Source: Stenotrophomonas sp. UBA2124 (lineage in GTDB: Bacteria; Pseudomonadota; Gammaproteobacteria; Xanthomonadales; Xanthomonadaceae). From it: a stretch of DNA of 64,000 nt. The stretch is from positions 68,014-132,013 of the forward strand of contig DCXY01000029.1 in assembly GCA_002329155.1 (NCBI GenBank). Direction: 5' to 3'. A program made the position numbers and the translations under genes. The notes under the pieces were generated by a model. The model did no database searches, was not told where the DNA came from, and saw nothing but the letters and a program-made list of their open reading frames with translations. Of the stretch, positions 23,802-32,715 are shown piece by piece. The stretch's first letter is position 1, and every line of letters begins with the position of its first letter.

Positions 23802-25556
23802 TTACTTCTCCGCCTTCTCGCGCACCTGGATGTGCACTTCGGCCAGCTGCGCATCAGCAATCGGCGACGGGGCGTCGGTCATCAGGCACTGCGCGCCGGT
23901 GGTCTTCGGGAAGGGGATCACGTCGCGGATGGACTCGGTGCCGGCCATCAGCGCCGCGATGCGGTCGATGCCGAAGGCGATGCCACCGTGCGGCGGTGCG
24001 CCGTAGTTCAGCGCATCCAGCAGGAAGCCGAACTTGGCGCGCGCTTCCTCGGCACCGATGCCGAGCAGCTCGAACACCGCGCTCTGCATTTCCGGGCGGT
24101 GGATACGGATGGAGCCGCCACCGATCTCGTTGCCGTTGAGCACCATGTCATAGCCGCGCGAAACAGCAGTCCTGGCATGCGCGCGCAGCTCGGCCACGTC
24201 GTCCACCGCCGGGGCGGTGAAGGGGTGATGCAGGGCCACGTAACGCTGCTCTTCCTCGTCCCACTCGAACATCGGGAAGTCGGTGACCCACAGCGGGCGC
24301 CAGCCTTCGGCCACCAGGCCGAAATCCTTGCCGGCCTTCAGGCGCAGCGCACCCATGAAGTCGGACACCTTGTTGTAGCCGCCAGCGCCGAAGAACACGA
24401 TGTCGCCATTGCCGGCACCCACGTGCTCGAGCAGCGCGGCAAAGGCATCCTCGCTGAAGAACTTCTGGATCGGCGAGCTGATCTCGCCGTTGTCGCCGAT
24501 CTTGATGTAGGCCAGCCCCTTGGCGCCGTACTTGGCGGCATGGGCCGCGTATTCGTCGATCTGCTTGCGGCTGAGCGTGCCACCACCGGGAATGCGCAGC
24601 GCGGCCACGCGGCCATCGGCGTCATTGGCGGCGGCAGTGAACACGGCGAACTCGCTGTCCTTGACCAGCTCGGCCACGTCCACCAGCTCCAGCGCGATGC
24701 GCAGGTCCGGCTTGTCCGAGCCGTAGCGGCGCATGGCCTCGGCCCAGGTCATGCGCGGGAACTGCGCATCCAGGTCCACGTCCACCACTTCCTTGAAGAT
24801 GGCGCGGATCATGCCTTCGACGAAATCCTGGATGTCGCGCTCGCGCACGAAGGCGAATTCCATGTCCAGCTGGGTGAATTCGAGCTGGCGGTCGGCACGC
24901 AGGGCCTCGTCGCGGAAGCAGCGGGCCACCTGGTAGTAACGGTCGAAGCCGGCCACCATCAGGATCTGCTTGAACAGCTGCGGGCTCTGCGGCAGCGCGT
25001 AGAACTCACCGGCGTGCATGCGCGCCGGCACCAGGAAGTCGCGTGCGCCTTCCGGGGTGGCCTTGGTCAGGATCGGGGTCTCGATGTCCTGGAAACCGCG
25101 TGCGTCCAGATGGCGGCGCAGCGCCTGCACCAGCTTGATGCGGGTGCGCTGCATGCGCTGCATTTCCGGGCGGCGCAGGTCCAGGTAGCGGTAGCGCAGG
25201 CGGGTTTCCTCGGACGGGTTCTCGTGCGCGTGGAACGGCAGCGGCGCGGCCTTGTTGAGCACGGTGATGGCGGTGGCGATCACCTCCACCTTGCCGGTGC
25301 GCATCTTGTCGTTGACCGCATGGCGGGCGCGGACCACACCCTCCACCTGCAGCACGTCCTCGTAGCCCAGGCTGGCGGCCACGGCGAACACCTCGGCGTT
25401 GTCCACTTCCACCGTCACCTGCACGATGCCTTCATGATCGCGCAGATCGATGAAGCAGACACCGCCCTGGTTGCGGGCAACGTCGGTCCAGCCGGCGAGG
25501 GTCACGGTTTGGCCGATCAGGGTCTCATCGACCAGGCCGCAGAAATGGGTACGCAT
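23802..25556 (-). CDS. aspS: Aspartyl-tRNA synthetase
   Basis: This 584-residue bacterial class IIb synthetase has an N-terminal OB-fold anticodon-binding domain (to about residue 110). The catalytic core has motif 2 (FRDEALRADRQLEFTQLD) and motif 3 (GGIAFGIDRIAALM). A bacterial-type GAD insertion lies between them (about 290-420). The length fits the bacterial type of about 590 residues. It charges tRNA-Asp; whether it also charges tRNA-Asn cannot be read here. Confidence 0.97.
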   Translation of the reverse strand: MRTHFCGLVDETLIGQTVTLAGWTDVARNQGGVCFIDLRDHEGIVQVTVEVDNAEVFAVAASLGYEDVLQVEGVVRARHAVNDKMRTGKVEVIATAITVLNKAAPLPFHAHENPSEETRLRYRYLDLRRPEMQRMQRTRIKLVQALRRHLDARGFQDIETPILTKATPEGARDFLVPARMHAGEFYALPQSPQLFKQILMVAGFDRYYQVARCFRDEALRADRQLEFTQLDMEFAFVRERDIQDFVEGMIRAIFKEVVDVDLDAQFPRMTWAEAMRRYGSDKPDLRIALELVDVAELVKDSEFAVFTAAANDADGRVAALRIPGGGTLSRKQIDEYAAHAAKYGAKGLAYIKIGDNGEISSPIQKFFSEDAFAALLEHVGAGNGDIVFFGAGGYNKVSDFMGALRLKAGKDFGLVAEGWRPLWVTDFPMFEWDEEEQRYVALHHPFTAPAVDDVAELRAHARTAVSRGYDMVLNGNEIGGGSIRIHRPEMQSAVFELLGIGAEEARAKFGFLLDALNYGAPPHGGIAFGIDRIAALMAGTESIRDVIPFPKTTGAQCLMTDAPSPIADAQLAEVHIQVREKAEK

Positions 25557-25714
25557 GGAAAAACTCCGCAGGGGATACCGGCGCCGAAGCGCGCCAGTGA
25601 GCCCCGTATTTTGCGGCCCAGCGGGGGCCGGGGCAAATCTGCCGCCCAGTCACGCGGTCTTCAGCGGCCCTGCCCCTATAGTGCGGCCACCGAAACCTGA
25701 ACAGGGATGCCGCC

Positions 25715-26710
25715 ATGAATCGTCACCTTCTGCTCGCAAGCCTCGCCGCCCTGCTGCCGCTGGCCGGTTTCGCCGCCCCGGCGGCCGCCCAGAACTACGG
25801 TTATGCCGATGGCGACACCATCCGCTGTGAAAGCAACGACAACCGCCAGCGCGTGTGCAATACCGGTTGGCGCGGCAATGCCATGCTGGTGCGCCAGCTG
25901 TCAGACACCCGCTGCGTCGAAGGCCGCAATTGGGGCAGCAACAACGGCAGCATCTGGGTCAGCGGCGGCTGCCGCGCCGAGTTCGCACCCGGCCGTGGCG
26001 GCGGTGGCTGGGGCGGTGGTGGCAACTGGAATGGCAACAACAACGGCAACGCCGGGGTGATCCGCTGCGAGAGCAACGACAACCGCCAGCGCGTGTGCAA
26101 TACCGGTTGGCGTGGGGCCACGCTGGTGCGCCAGCTGTCGGACACCCGCTGCATCGAAGGCCGCAACTGGGGCAGCAACAACGGCAGCATCTGGGTCAGC
26201 GGCGGCTGCCGCGCCGAGTTCACCGAAGGCCGTGGCGGCTGGGGTGGTGGCGGCAACTGGAACGGCAACAACGGCAACGCCGGCACCATCCGCTGTGAAA
26301 GCAACGACAACCGCCAGCGCGTCTGCAACACCGGTTGGCGCCGCGCCACGCTGGTGCGCCAGCTCTCCAACACCCGCTGCATCGAGGGCCGCAACTGGGG
26401 CGCCAGCAACGGTAGCGTCTGGGTCAGCGGCGGTTGCCGTGGTGAGTTTGCCCAGGGCCGTGGCGGCGGTGGCTGGGGTGGCAGCAACGGCCACTGGAGC
26501 GACAACCAGTACGGCACTTCCAACTATATGGTTGAGTGCAGCAGCAACGACAACCGTCCGCGCTCCTGCCCCTGGGAGCGCCGCCAGGGCCGCCCGGTGG
26601 TGGTGCAGCAGCTTTCAAGCACGCAGTGCGTTGAAGGCCGCAACTGGGGCTACAACGGCAACAGCCTGTGGGTGACCGGTGGCTGCCGTGCCCGCTTTGG
26701 CAGCCGCTGA
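25715..26710 (+). CDS. Secreted protein with four DUF3011 repeats
   Basis: This 331-residue exported protein has a signal peptide (LLASLAALLPLAGFAAPAAA). Four repeats of about 55 residues follow, each with the pattern ESNDNRQRVCNTGWR ... VRQLSDTRC ... EGRNWG ... WVSGGCRAEF. Four Cys occur in each repeat, which suggests two disulfides per unit. The first three repeats are nearly identical; the fourth has diverged (CSSNDNRPRSCPWERRQGR). Gly/Asn/Trp-rich linkers (GGGGWGGGGNWNGNNNG) join them. The repeat is the DUF3011 domain, whose function is not known. A -10-like TATAGT lies at 25677-25682. It is divergent from aspS and convergent with the next gene. Confidence 0.85.
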   Translation: MNRHLLLASLAALLPLAGFAAPAAAQNYGYADGDTIRCESNDNRQRVCNTGWRGNAMLVRQLSDTRCVEGRNWGSNNGSIWVSGGCRAEFAPGRGGGGWGGGGNWNGNNNGNAGVIRCESNDNRQRVCNTGWRGATLVRQLSDTRCIEGRNWGSNNGSIWVSGGCRAEFTEGRGGWGGGGNWNGNNGNAGTIRCESNDNRQRVCNTGWRRATLVRQLSNTRCIEGRNWGASNGSVWVSGGCRGEFAQGRGGGGWGGSNGHWSDNQYGTSNYMVECSSNDNRPRSCPWERRQGRPVVVQQLSSTQCVEGRNWGYNGNSLWVTGGCRARFGSR

Positions 26711-26734
26711 AGCACTGACTGAGCCGGTCTGAAG

Positions 26735-26760
26735 AAAAGGGCGCCGTCAGGCGTCCTTTT
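26735..26760. terminator. Bidirectional terminator
   Basis: The hairpin AAAAGGGCGCC-GTCA-GGCGTCCTTTT lies between two convergent genes, with A and T runs flanking the stem so that it can work on both strands. It overlaps the last codons of the minus-strand gene. Confidence 0.6.
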
Positions 26761-27373
26761 CCGTCTTGTCGTCCCCCCACGGCGCGGGGGGCAGCTCCGG
26801 CAACGGCTTGCTCAGGTCGAACTCGACACGGAACAGGCGCCCATCCGGGCGTGCCAGTTCGTAGATGAAACGCTGGCCCGGTTCCACTTCCATCGCCCAG
26901 GTGTTGCTGACCGAGCCGGCCAGCCCCTCGCGCTTGAACATGGCCACCGATTCGGCATCCACCGGAAATTCCTGACGCACCGCCGTGCCCGGCCGCAGCG
27001 AATGACCGCCGTACATCGTGACCGCATCCGGGCGGCCATCCTCATGGCGGTGGTCGTGCTTTAGCTGCAGGTTGTCCTGGCTACGCCGCAGCACCCAGGT
27101 GCGTGAGTGGTCCGCACCCACATGGAACGGCACGCGCAGTTCCTGGGTGGGCGCATCGCAGCCGCGCACATGCATCACCAGCGCCTTGCCCTCGAACGGG
27201 TCCGGCGTGGTGGATGCGGGGACGTTGGCCACCACGCGGCCGGCGAACGCCTGCCCGCAGTGGCTGGCCAGCGCCGCCATGAACGCATCGGCTGGGGCTG
27301 CGGCACTGGCCGCGGAGGTGGCGAAGGCCGAAGCCAGCATCACGGTGCAGAGCGGTAGCGGGGAAATCTTCAT
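26747..27373 (-). CDS. Exported protein of unknown function
   Basis: This 208-residue protein has a clear signal peptide (PLCTVMLASAFATSAASAAA) when started at the ATG at 27373; the frame opens 63 bases earlier. I do not recognise a family. The mature part has a Cys near the N-terminus (SHCGQAFAGRVV), a second Cys in MHVRGCDAPTQEL, and a His-rich strip LKHDHRHEDG with a nearby GGHS. It ends in a Pro-rich acidic tail (PLPELPPAPWGDDKTEKD). It is probably periplasmic. It is convergent with the DUF3011 gene and has no obvious operon partner. Confidence 0.7.
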   Translation of the reverse strand: MKISPLPLCTVMLASAFATSAASAAAPADAFMAALASHCGQAFAGRVVANVPASTTPDPFEGKALVMHVRGCDAPTQELRVPFHVGADHSRTWVLRRSQDNLQLKHDHRHEDGRPDAVTMYGGHSLRPGTAVRQEFPVDAESVAMFKREGLAGSVSNTWAMEVEPGQRFIYELARPDGRLFRVEFDLSKPLPELPPAPWGDDKTEKDA

Positions 27374-27473
27374 GCCCCTGACCCTAGCTGCAAGACCCCC
27401 GTGCGGCAACCTGTTGACCGGATCAGTGCTGCGCAACCGGTGTCATGGCGTGATGCGCAACGCTGCGAAAAGC

Positions 27474-27502
27474 CCCGGGTGCGCCTTGCTTATCCGGGCT
27501 AC
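27474..27502 (-). repeat. Single GTAG-headed REP (SMAG-like) palindrome
   Basis: This is one copy of the same palindrome as at 1432-1522, read on the minus strand from GTAG (complement of CTAC at 27499-27502). It has one-base changes in the stem. It lies just after the stop codon of the kinase-TPR gene. Confidence 0.6.
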
Positions 27503-27513
27503 GGCTGGGGTTG

Positions 27514-30270
27514 TTAGCGGCCTTGGCCGCAGTTGGGTTGGGCCAGCTTCTGCGCGGTAATGCGGGTTGGGCTTTGCGGCAGCAGCTCCCGCTCCAGAGC
27601 CGGCTGCGCCAATGACAACTCGGCCCCGGCCTCTCTGCAGCGCCCGCTTTCGGCCAGGGCCTGCGCATGATCGATGCGCTGGATGGCGGTTTCCACCGAG
27701 CCCGCTCCCACCCGCTGCACATACAGCTGCACCACCTGCTCCAGCGTGCGCGCGGCGGCGGCCGAATCACCGCTCTTGCGTTGGCGCTCGGCAAGTACCG
27801 CCAGGTAACGGCGCTGCACACGCACGTCCATTCCTTCCGAATACGGCTGGACCACCGCCAATGCCTGGTCGGCGGCGGCCAGGTCGCCGCGTGCAATCTG
27901 CAGTTGCGCCCAGCTCAGCTCGGCCAGCAGCCGGCGCGGATTGTCCGCCGCCACCAGGCCGGCCCAACCCTTGCGCGCATGCTCAAGCAGCTGCTGTGCC
28001 TGCGCCAGCTGCCCCTGTTTGACCAGCAGCCGCGCCAGGTTCGCTTCCAGTATCCACACCGACGACGCATCGTCGCCCAGGTGGCTGCGGCGGATATCCA
28101 GACTGCGCTGGTAACCGGCATGCGCCGCGGCATGGTCACCCTGTGCCTCCTGCAACCCGGCAAGGTTGTTGAGGGTGAGCGCGGTTTCCATGCCCTGCGC
28201 ACGGCCCGCCCGTTCAAACCGATCCAGCGCATCGGTGTATTCGGCGGCGGCCTGCCGGTAGTGCCCCAGGTCCTGGCGCATGCCACCGCGCTCGTTATGT
28301 ACCATCGCCACGTTGGTGCTGTTGCTGTCGAACAGGTAAGTAGCCAGCTCCAGCACCTCATCGCTGATCTTCAGCGCCTCTTCGTAACGCCCCTGCCCAT
28401 TGATGGCGCGCATCAGTGCATATTGCCCGGCCCACCACTCCGAGGTGCGCGTACCCGATGGGCGGCGCAGTTCAGCGGCCTGACGCAACATGGGCTCGGC
28501 AACGCTGAAATCACCTTTTTCCGTAAGCATCAGCGCCTTGTTCTGCAGCACCGTGGCAACCGGGAATACAGCACTCCTGTTGGCCTTGTGCAGCGCCATG
28601 GCCTGATCGAAAGCCTGCGCCGAGGCGTCAAATTCACGCTGTGCGCTCAGCGCCAGGCCCAGCGAGTTGTAAGCCTGGGCGGTACGCAGTCTGTTGCCGC
28701 TGCCTTCCAGCAGCGCCAGCGACTGCCGGGCGAGCTTTTCCGACTCCGCACCGTGCTGACTATTGGCGAGCATGGTTGACAGTTCGTTGAGTGAGACCGC
28801 GGCGATATCCAGGTTGGCGGGGCCGGACGCGGCCAGCACCGGAATGGCGGCCCGGTACAGGGGTTCGGCTTCCGCCTCCTGGCCGATGTTCTGGTAGGCC
28901 TGGGCCAGCACCGACTGCAGCCGTGCCTTCACCAGCGGCGAAGTCCAGTGCTGCTGGTCGATGCGCTTGCTGCTGGCTTCCAGCACCTGGCGTGCGGTGA
29001 CTTCGTTGCTGCCCAGCATCCTGCCCTTGCGCGGGTTGGCCGCGTCGAACGAGGACACCAGGAACTCGCTCACCTCGTGCGCGACCTGCGCCTCCTGCTC
29101 GGCCCGCTCACGCGCCTTCTGCAGCCACCACATGAACCACAGGGTCAGCAGCAGCACGCCCAACAGCACCGAAAACCCACGCCAGTTGCGGCGGAACCAG
29201 CGCCCGCTGCGATACAGCCGCCCACCATCGCGCGCCTGCACCGGGCGGTGCTGCTGCCAGCGGTGCAGGTCCGATGCCATCGCCTCCACGGACGGGTAGC
29301 GTTGCTCGGGCACTGCCGCACCCGCGCGTACCACGATGGCATCCAGGTCCCCCTGCAGGGCCTTCGGCCAGGGGCAATCGGCACCGGCAAGCGTGCTGGG
29401 TGCAGCCACCGCGGTACCGGCAGCTTCGGCGCCGCGCTTGCCACGTACCCCTGCCAGCAGTTCGCCCAGCACGCAGCCCAGGCTGAAGACATCACCGGTC
29501 ACACCCACCGGTTGCCCGGTCTGCAGCTCCGGCGCCGCATAGGCAGGGGTGAAGAAGCGATTGCGGTTGTCACCGTCCTCGGCTTCCAGCAGGCGCGATA
29601 TGCCGAAGTCCAGCAGCACCGGCTCGCCATCGGCGCGCACCAGCACATTGTTCGGCTTCAGATCGCAATGCAGCACCAGCCGCGCGTGCGCCGCCTGCAC
29701 CGCCCCACAGACTTTGAGAAACAGCGCCACACGCTGCCGCAGGTCCAGATTGTGGCGCACGCAATGCACATCCAGCGGCTCGCCGCGCACGAACTCCATC
29801 ACCAGATACGGCAGCCCGCCCGGCGTGGTACCGCCGTCGTACAGGCGCGCGATGTTGGGGTGCTGCATGCCGGCCAGGATGCGGCGCTCGGCGGCCAGGC
29901 GCTCGGCCACACGCTCGCCCGGGCTGCCCAGCAGGAACTTGATGGCCACTTCCTGCGAGTACAGGCCATCGGCACGCTCGGCGCGGAACACGATACCCAT
30001 GCCGCCACTGGCAAGGCGCTCGCACAACCTCCACGAGCCTATCTGGTCGCCCTCGGCCAATTCGGATTCCATTGCCACGTTGAGCAGCTGCTGCATGGGC
30101 TCACGCGCACTGCCCAGGTCGCGGGTCTGTGCTTTCAGCAGCTCAAGGGTTTCAGCAATGACTTCGGGGTCGGCACTGAGCCGGGACAGCTCGGTATGCC
30201 AGCGCGAGGGTTCAAGCTCGCACACCGCATCGAACAGTTCCCGCACCTGATGCCAGCTTTCCCGATCCAT
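27514..30270 (-). CDS. Membrane Ser/Thr protein kinase with C-terminal TPR repeats (paralogue)
   Basis: From the ATG at 30270 (AGGGG 6 bases upstream) the protein has 918 residues. It is a paralogue of the kinase at 3473-6223: the Gly loop ASGGMGIVF and Lys111 fall at the same positions, followed by HCDLKPNNVL and DFG. Both start with the same HQVRELFDAVCELE-type leader. A transmembrane helix (VLLGVLLLTLWFMWWL) lies at about 365-382, followed by about 530 residues of TPR-like repeats. Unlike the first copy it has no adjacent sigma factor gene. The HCD catalytic loop again marks it as non-RD. Its target and signal are unknown. Confidence 0.87.
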   Translation of the reverse strand: MDRESWHQVRELFDAVCELEPSRWHTELSRLSADPEVIAETLELLKAQTRDLGSAREPMQQLLNVAMESELAEGDQIGSWRLCERLASGGMGIVFRAERADGLYSQEVAIKFLLGSPGERVAERLAAERRILAGMQHPNIARLYDGGTTPGGLPYLVMEFVRGEPLDVHCVRHNLDLRQRVALFLKVCGAVQAAHARLVLHCDLKPNNVLVRADGEPVLLDFGISRLLEAEDGDNRNRFFTPAYAAPELQTGQPVGVTGDVFSLGCVLGELLAGVRGKRGAEAAGTAVAAPSTLAGADCPWPKALQGDLDAIVVRAGAAVPEQRYPSVEAMASDLHRWQQHRPVQARDGGRLYRSGRWFRRNWRGFSVLLGVLLLTLWFMWWLQKARERAEQEAQVAHEVSEFLVSSFDAANPRKGRMLGSNEVTARQVLEASSKRIDQQHWTSPLVKARLQSVLAQAYQNIGQEAEAEPLYRAAIPVLAASGPANLDIAAVSLNELSTMLANSQHGAESEKLARQSLALLEGSGNRLRTAQAYNSLGLALSAQREFDASAQAFDQAMALHKANRSAVFPVATVLQNKALMLTEKGDFSVAEPMLRQAAELRRPSGTRTSEWWAGQYALMRAINGQGRYEEALKISDEVLELATYLFDSNSTNVAMVHNERGGMRQDLGHYRQAAAEYTDALDRFERAGRAQGMETALTLNNLAGLQEAQGDHAAAHAGYQRSLDIRRSHLGDDASSVWILEANLARLLVKQGQLAQAQQLLEHARKGWAGLVAADNPRRLLAELSWAQLQIARGDLAAADQALAVVQPYSEGMDVRVQRRYLAVLAERQRKSGDSAAAARTLEQVVQLYVQRVGAGSVETAIQRIDHAQALAESGRCREAGAELSLAQPALERELLPQSPTRITAQKLAQPNCGQGR

Positions 30271-30345
30271 CCGCATCCCCTGCAGGTACCGCGCCCGTGA
30301 TGGCACGGCAGTCTGACAGCGATGATAGACCCCAAAAGAACGTGA

Positions 30346-31599
30346 TCAGCGTTCTCTTACGGCAGCCTGCAGGTTCACCTCGGTCTGCACATCATCTCTT
30401 ACGCTCACCCCCTCGCCGGCATCAGTTGCAGCGGCGTCGGACGGAGTGCCCGTGGTCACGTCCGCCTGCAGCGGATCCACATCCATCGGCCGGCGGAACA
30501 CCAGCGACGGCAGCAGCGTGGTCAGCGCGGCGTACAACAGCAGCGCACCGAACAGCACCGGTGACACCTCGAAACGCTCGCGCATGATGGCCGCCAGCAC
30601 CAGTGTGAAGATCAGCGTCGGTGACAGCGCCAGTGCCACGCGCAGGCTGGAGCGGAAGCTCTCGCCGAACATGAGCCGGCGCTGCAGCCACACCACCGCG
30701 ATGCGCAGCGGCAACACCACCACGGTGATGACCAGGCCCAGGCCCAGTGCCTCGAAACTCAGCGCCTCGCGCGTGACATGCGTGCCGGCGTTGAAGAAAT
30801 AGAACGGCACGAAGAACGAGGCGAACAGGCGCAGCGCGTGCAGGTTTTCATGCGATGCCAGCGACGGCATGCGCTGCTGCAGCAGGCGCGCCACCAGGCC
30901 GGCGATGAAGGCGCCCACCAGGTAGTACACGCCCAGCGAATAGGTGATGTACGCCGCCAGCATGCCCACCATCACCAGCAGCGAGAATTCCGAACCCGGC
31001 GCATGCGGCGCCACCCAGCGTCCCAGTGCGATGAACAGCAGTGGCAGGCCGACCATCATCGCCACCAGCGCCAGGCTGGACAGGCCCATGTGCATGGGGT
31101 CGCCCGCCTGCAGCACCACGAACAATGCCGCCAGCGCCAGCAGTTCACCGGCAATGGCCTTGCTGCTCACCCAGAATCGCTCGGCCTCATCCAGCCCCAG
31201 CTGCGAGAGCGAATCCATGATGAAGCCGGTGGAGGGCGTGAGCAGCGCCAGCGCGAGCAGCGCGGCCGCCTGCCACGGCAGGCCGGCGTAGTGCCAGGCA
31301 AGCCATGCCACACCGGCCAGCGTGGCGGTGCGGATGAGCAGGTGCGCCAGCAGCGGCCACATGCCCTTGCGCAGATCACCCAGGTCCACCTCCAGCCCTG
31401 CAAACAGGAACAGCGAGGAGATGCCCAGCGTCGCCAGCAACGCCACCACAGGATCATGCGAGCCGTTGCCCAGCCACAGCATGGCGCCGATGCCGAACAC
31501 CATGCAGGTCAGTGGCGCGGGGATGCAGAAACGCTGCAGCGCGCGCGGGATGACCAGCAGCGCGAAGATCAGCAGCAGATAGATGAGTTCCTTGCTCAT
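30346..31599 (-). CDS. CPA2-family cation:proton antiporter
   Basis: This 417-residue membrane protein has about 11-12 hydrophobic helices. It carries the family landmarks LGISSLFLFAGLEVDLGDLRKG (helix 3 region) and GAFIAGLVARLLQ. A C-terminal hydrophilic tail of about 45 residues follows; there is no TrkA-N or RCK domain, unlike the YbaL-type antiporter at 38745. It probably exchanges Na+ or K+ for H+ across the inner membrane. It lies 68 bp downstream of the beta-lactamase gene on the same strand, so read-through from the lactamase promoter is possible. Confidence 0.85.
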   Translation of the reverse strand: MSKELIYLLLIFALLVIPRALQRFCIPAPLTCMVFGIGAMLWLGNGSHDPVVALLATLGISSLFLFAGLEVDLGDLRKGMWPLLAHLLIRTATLAGVAWLAWHYAGLPWQAAALLALALLTPSTGFIMDSLSQLGLDEAERFWVSSKAIAGELLALAALFVVLQAGDPMHMGLSSLALVAMMVGLPLLFIALGRWVAPHAPGSEFSLLVMVGMLAAYITYSLGVYYLVGAFIAGLVARLLQQRMPSLASHENLHALRLFASFFVPFYFFNAGTHVTREALSFEALGLGLVITVVVLPLRIAVVWLQRRLMFGESFRSSLRVALALSPTLIFTLVLAAIMRERFEVSPVLFGALLLYAALTTLLPSLVFRRPMDVDPLQADVTTGTPSDAAATDAGEGVSVRDDVQTEVNLQAAVRER

Positions 31600-31667
31600 G
31601 GAGCGTTTTTCCTTGTGTCCGGTACACGGGAAGGCAGGTACCGGACACGCTCCGCAGGCAGCAGACC

Positions 31668-32546
31668 TCAGCGCAGGTGGGCGCCGGCAAGTTCCCCAAC
31701 GCGGCGCAGGATGCCATTTCTGCCGTCATCGTCCAGTGCAGAACCCTGCAGATAGCTGGTCAGCACCCATGGCGTGCCGCCCTTGCGCGGCCACAGCACG
31801 GCGATGTCATTGGTGGTGTCCTTGCCATTGCTGCCGGTCTTGTCGCCCACCCGCCAGCCTTCCGGCAACCCGGCACGCAGGCGCGCATCACCGGTCTCGT
31901 TATCGATCAGCCAATCGGCCAGCTGCTGGCGCGAGGCCGGCGCCAGCGCATCGCCCAGCACCAACCGCTGCAGGTTGCCGGCCATGGCCACAGGGGTGGT
32001 GGTATCGCGCGGGTCGCCGAGCGCGAAGCGGTTGACCTCCGGCTCGTAGCGTGCGGTGACGGTGGTGGCATCGCCCTGCGCACGCAGGAAGGCGGTCAGC
32101 CCCGCAGGTTCGCCTACCAGCGGCAGCAGCAGATTGGCCGCCGCGTTGTCGCTGGTGATCATGGTCGCGCGGCACAGGTCGCGGGCGGTCATGTCCTTGC
32201 CGACATGGCGCTGGCTGACCGGTGAGTGGTCGATGATGCTTGCGGCCGGCACCGGCACACGCTGGTCCAGCGACAGCTGGCCCTTCTCCGCACGGTGCAG
32301 CACGGCGGCGGCGAGCAGGAACTTGAAGGTGCTGCACATCGGGAAGCGTTCATCCAGGCGGTGGCCGAAGCGCGCGCCGCTGGCGGGGTTCCACAGGCAG
32401 ACGCCAAGGCGGCCCCCGCTCTGCTTCTCCAGCGCGGCGAAATCCGGGCCAGCTGCAGTGGCGGCGGCACGAGCCAGCGACGGTGCGATCACGGCACTGG
32501 CGAGGGCGGCGCCCCCGAGCTTGAGGAATTGGCGGCGGGCAAGCAT
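31668..32546 (-). CDS. blaL2: L2-type class A beta-lactamase, Tat-exported
   Basis: This 292-residue serine beta-lactamase has the class A motifs STFK (72-75, nucleophile Ser72), SDN (132-134), EPEVN (168-172, omega-loop general base) and KTG (236-238). The N-terminus ARRQFLKLGGAALASAV is a twin-arginine signal, so it is exported folded, as known for L2 of Stenotrophomonas maltophilia. Stretches such as ASRQQLADWLIDNETGDA and RVGDKTGSNG are L2-like. A Cys directly precedes the active Ser. The start at 32546 places the Tat motif at the N-terminus; an upstream frame extension of 28 residues was not used. It is divergent from an ampR-type gene, so it is likely inducible by cell-wall fragments. 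It is a chromosomal homologue, not linked to a mobile element here. Confidence 0.92.
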   Translation of the reverse strand: MLARRQFLKLGGAALASAVIAPSLARAAATAAGPDFAALEKQSGGRLGVCLWNPASGARFGHRLDERFPMCSTFKFLLAAAVLHRAEKGQLSLDQRVPVPAASIIDHSPVSQRHVGKDMTARDLCRATMITSDNAAANLLLPLVGEPAGLTAFLRAQGDATTVTARYEPEVNRFALGDPRDTTTPVAMAGNLQRLVLGDALAPASRQQLADWLIDNETGDARLRAGLPEGWRVGDKTGSNGKDTTNDIAVLWPRKGGTPWVLTSYLQGSALDDDGRNGILRRVGELAGAHLR

Positions 32547-32627
32547 ATGGGCACTCCGGGGCGGTTGGGTGGGCTTGATTATTGGGAGCGCCTGCCACCC
32601 CGACCAGCGCGAAAAACCAGCGGGAGC

Positions 32628-32660
32628 CATTAGAAAATTTTGCCCCTATCGCGCCAAAGA
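32628..32660. promoter_or_regulatory. Putative AmpR operator between ampR and the L2 gene
   Basis: The 169-bp divergent gap contains an AT-rich island with AAAATTTT at 32634-32641 inside otherwise GC-rich sequence. AmpR-type LysR regulators bind a site in such a gap and activate the lactamase while repressing themselves. The exact operator is not resolved here. Confidence 0.35.
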
Positions 32661-32715
32661 CAGCCAGCAAGGCGGAATAATGGCCTAGCCCATCAATTTC
32701 CATCATGGCTACGGC

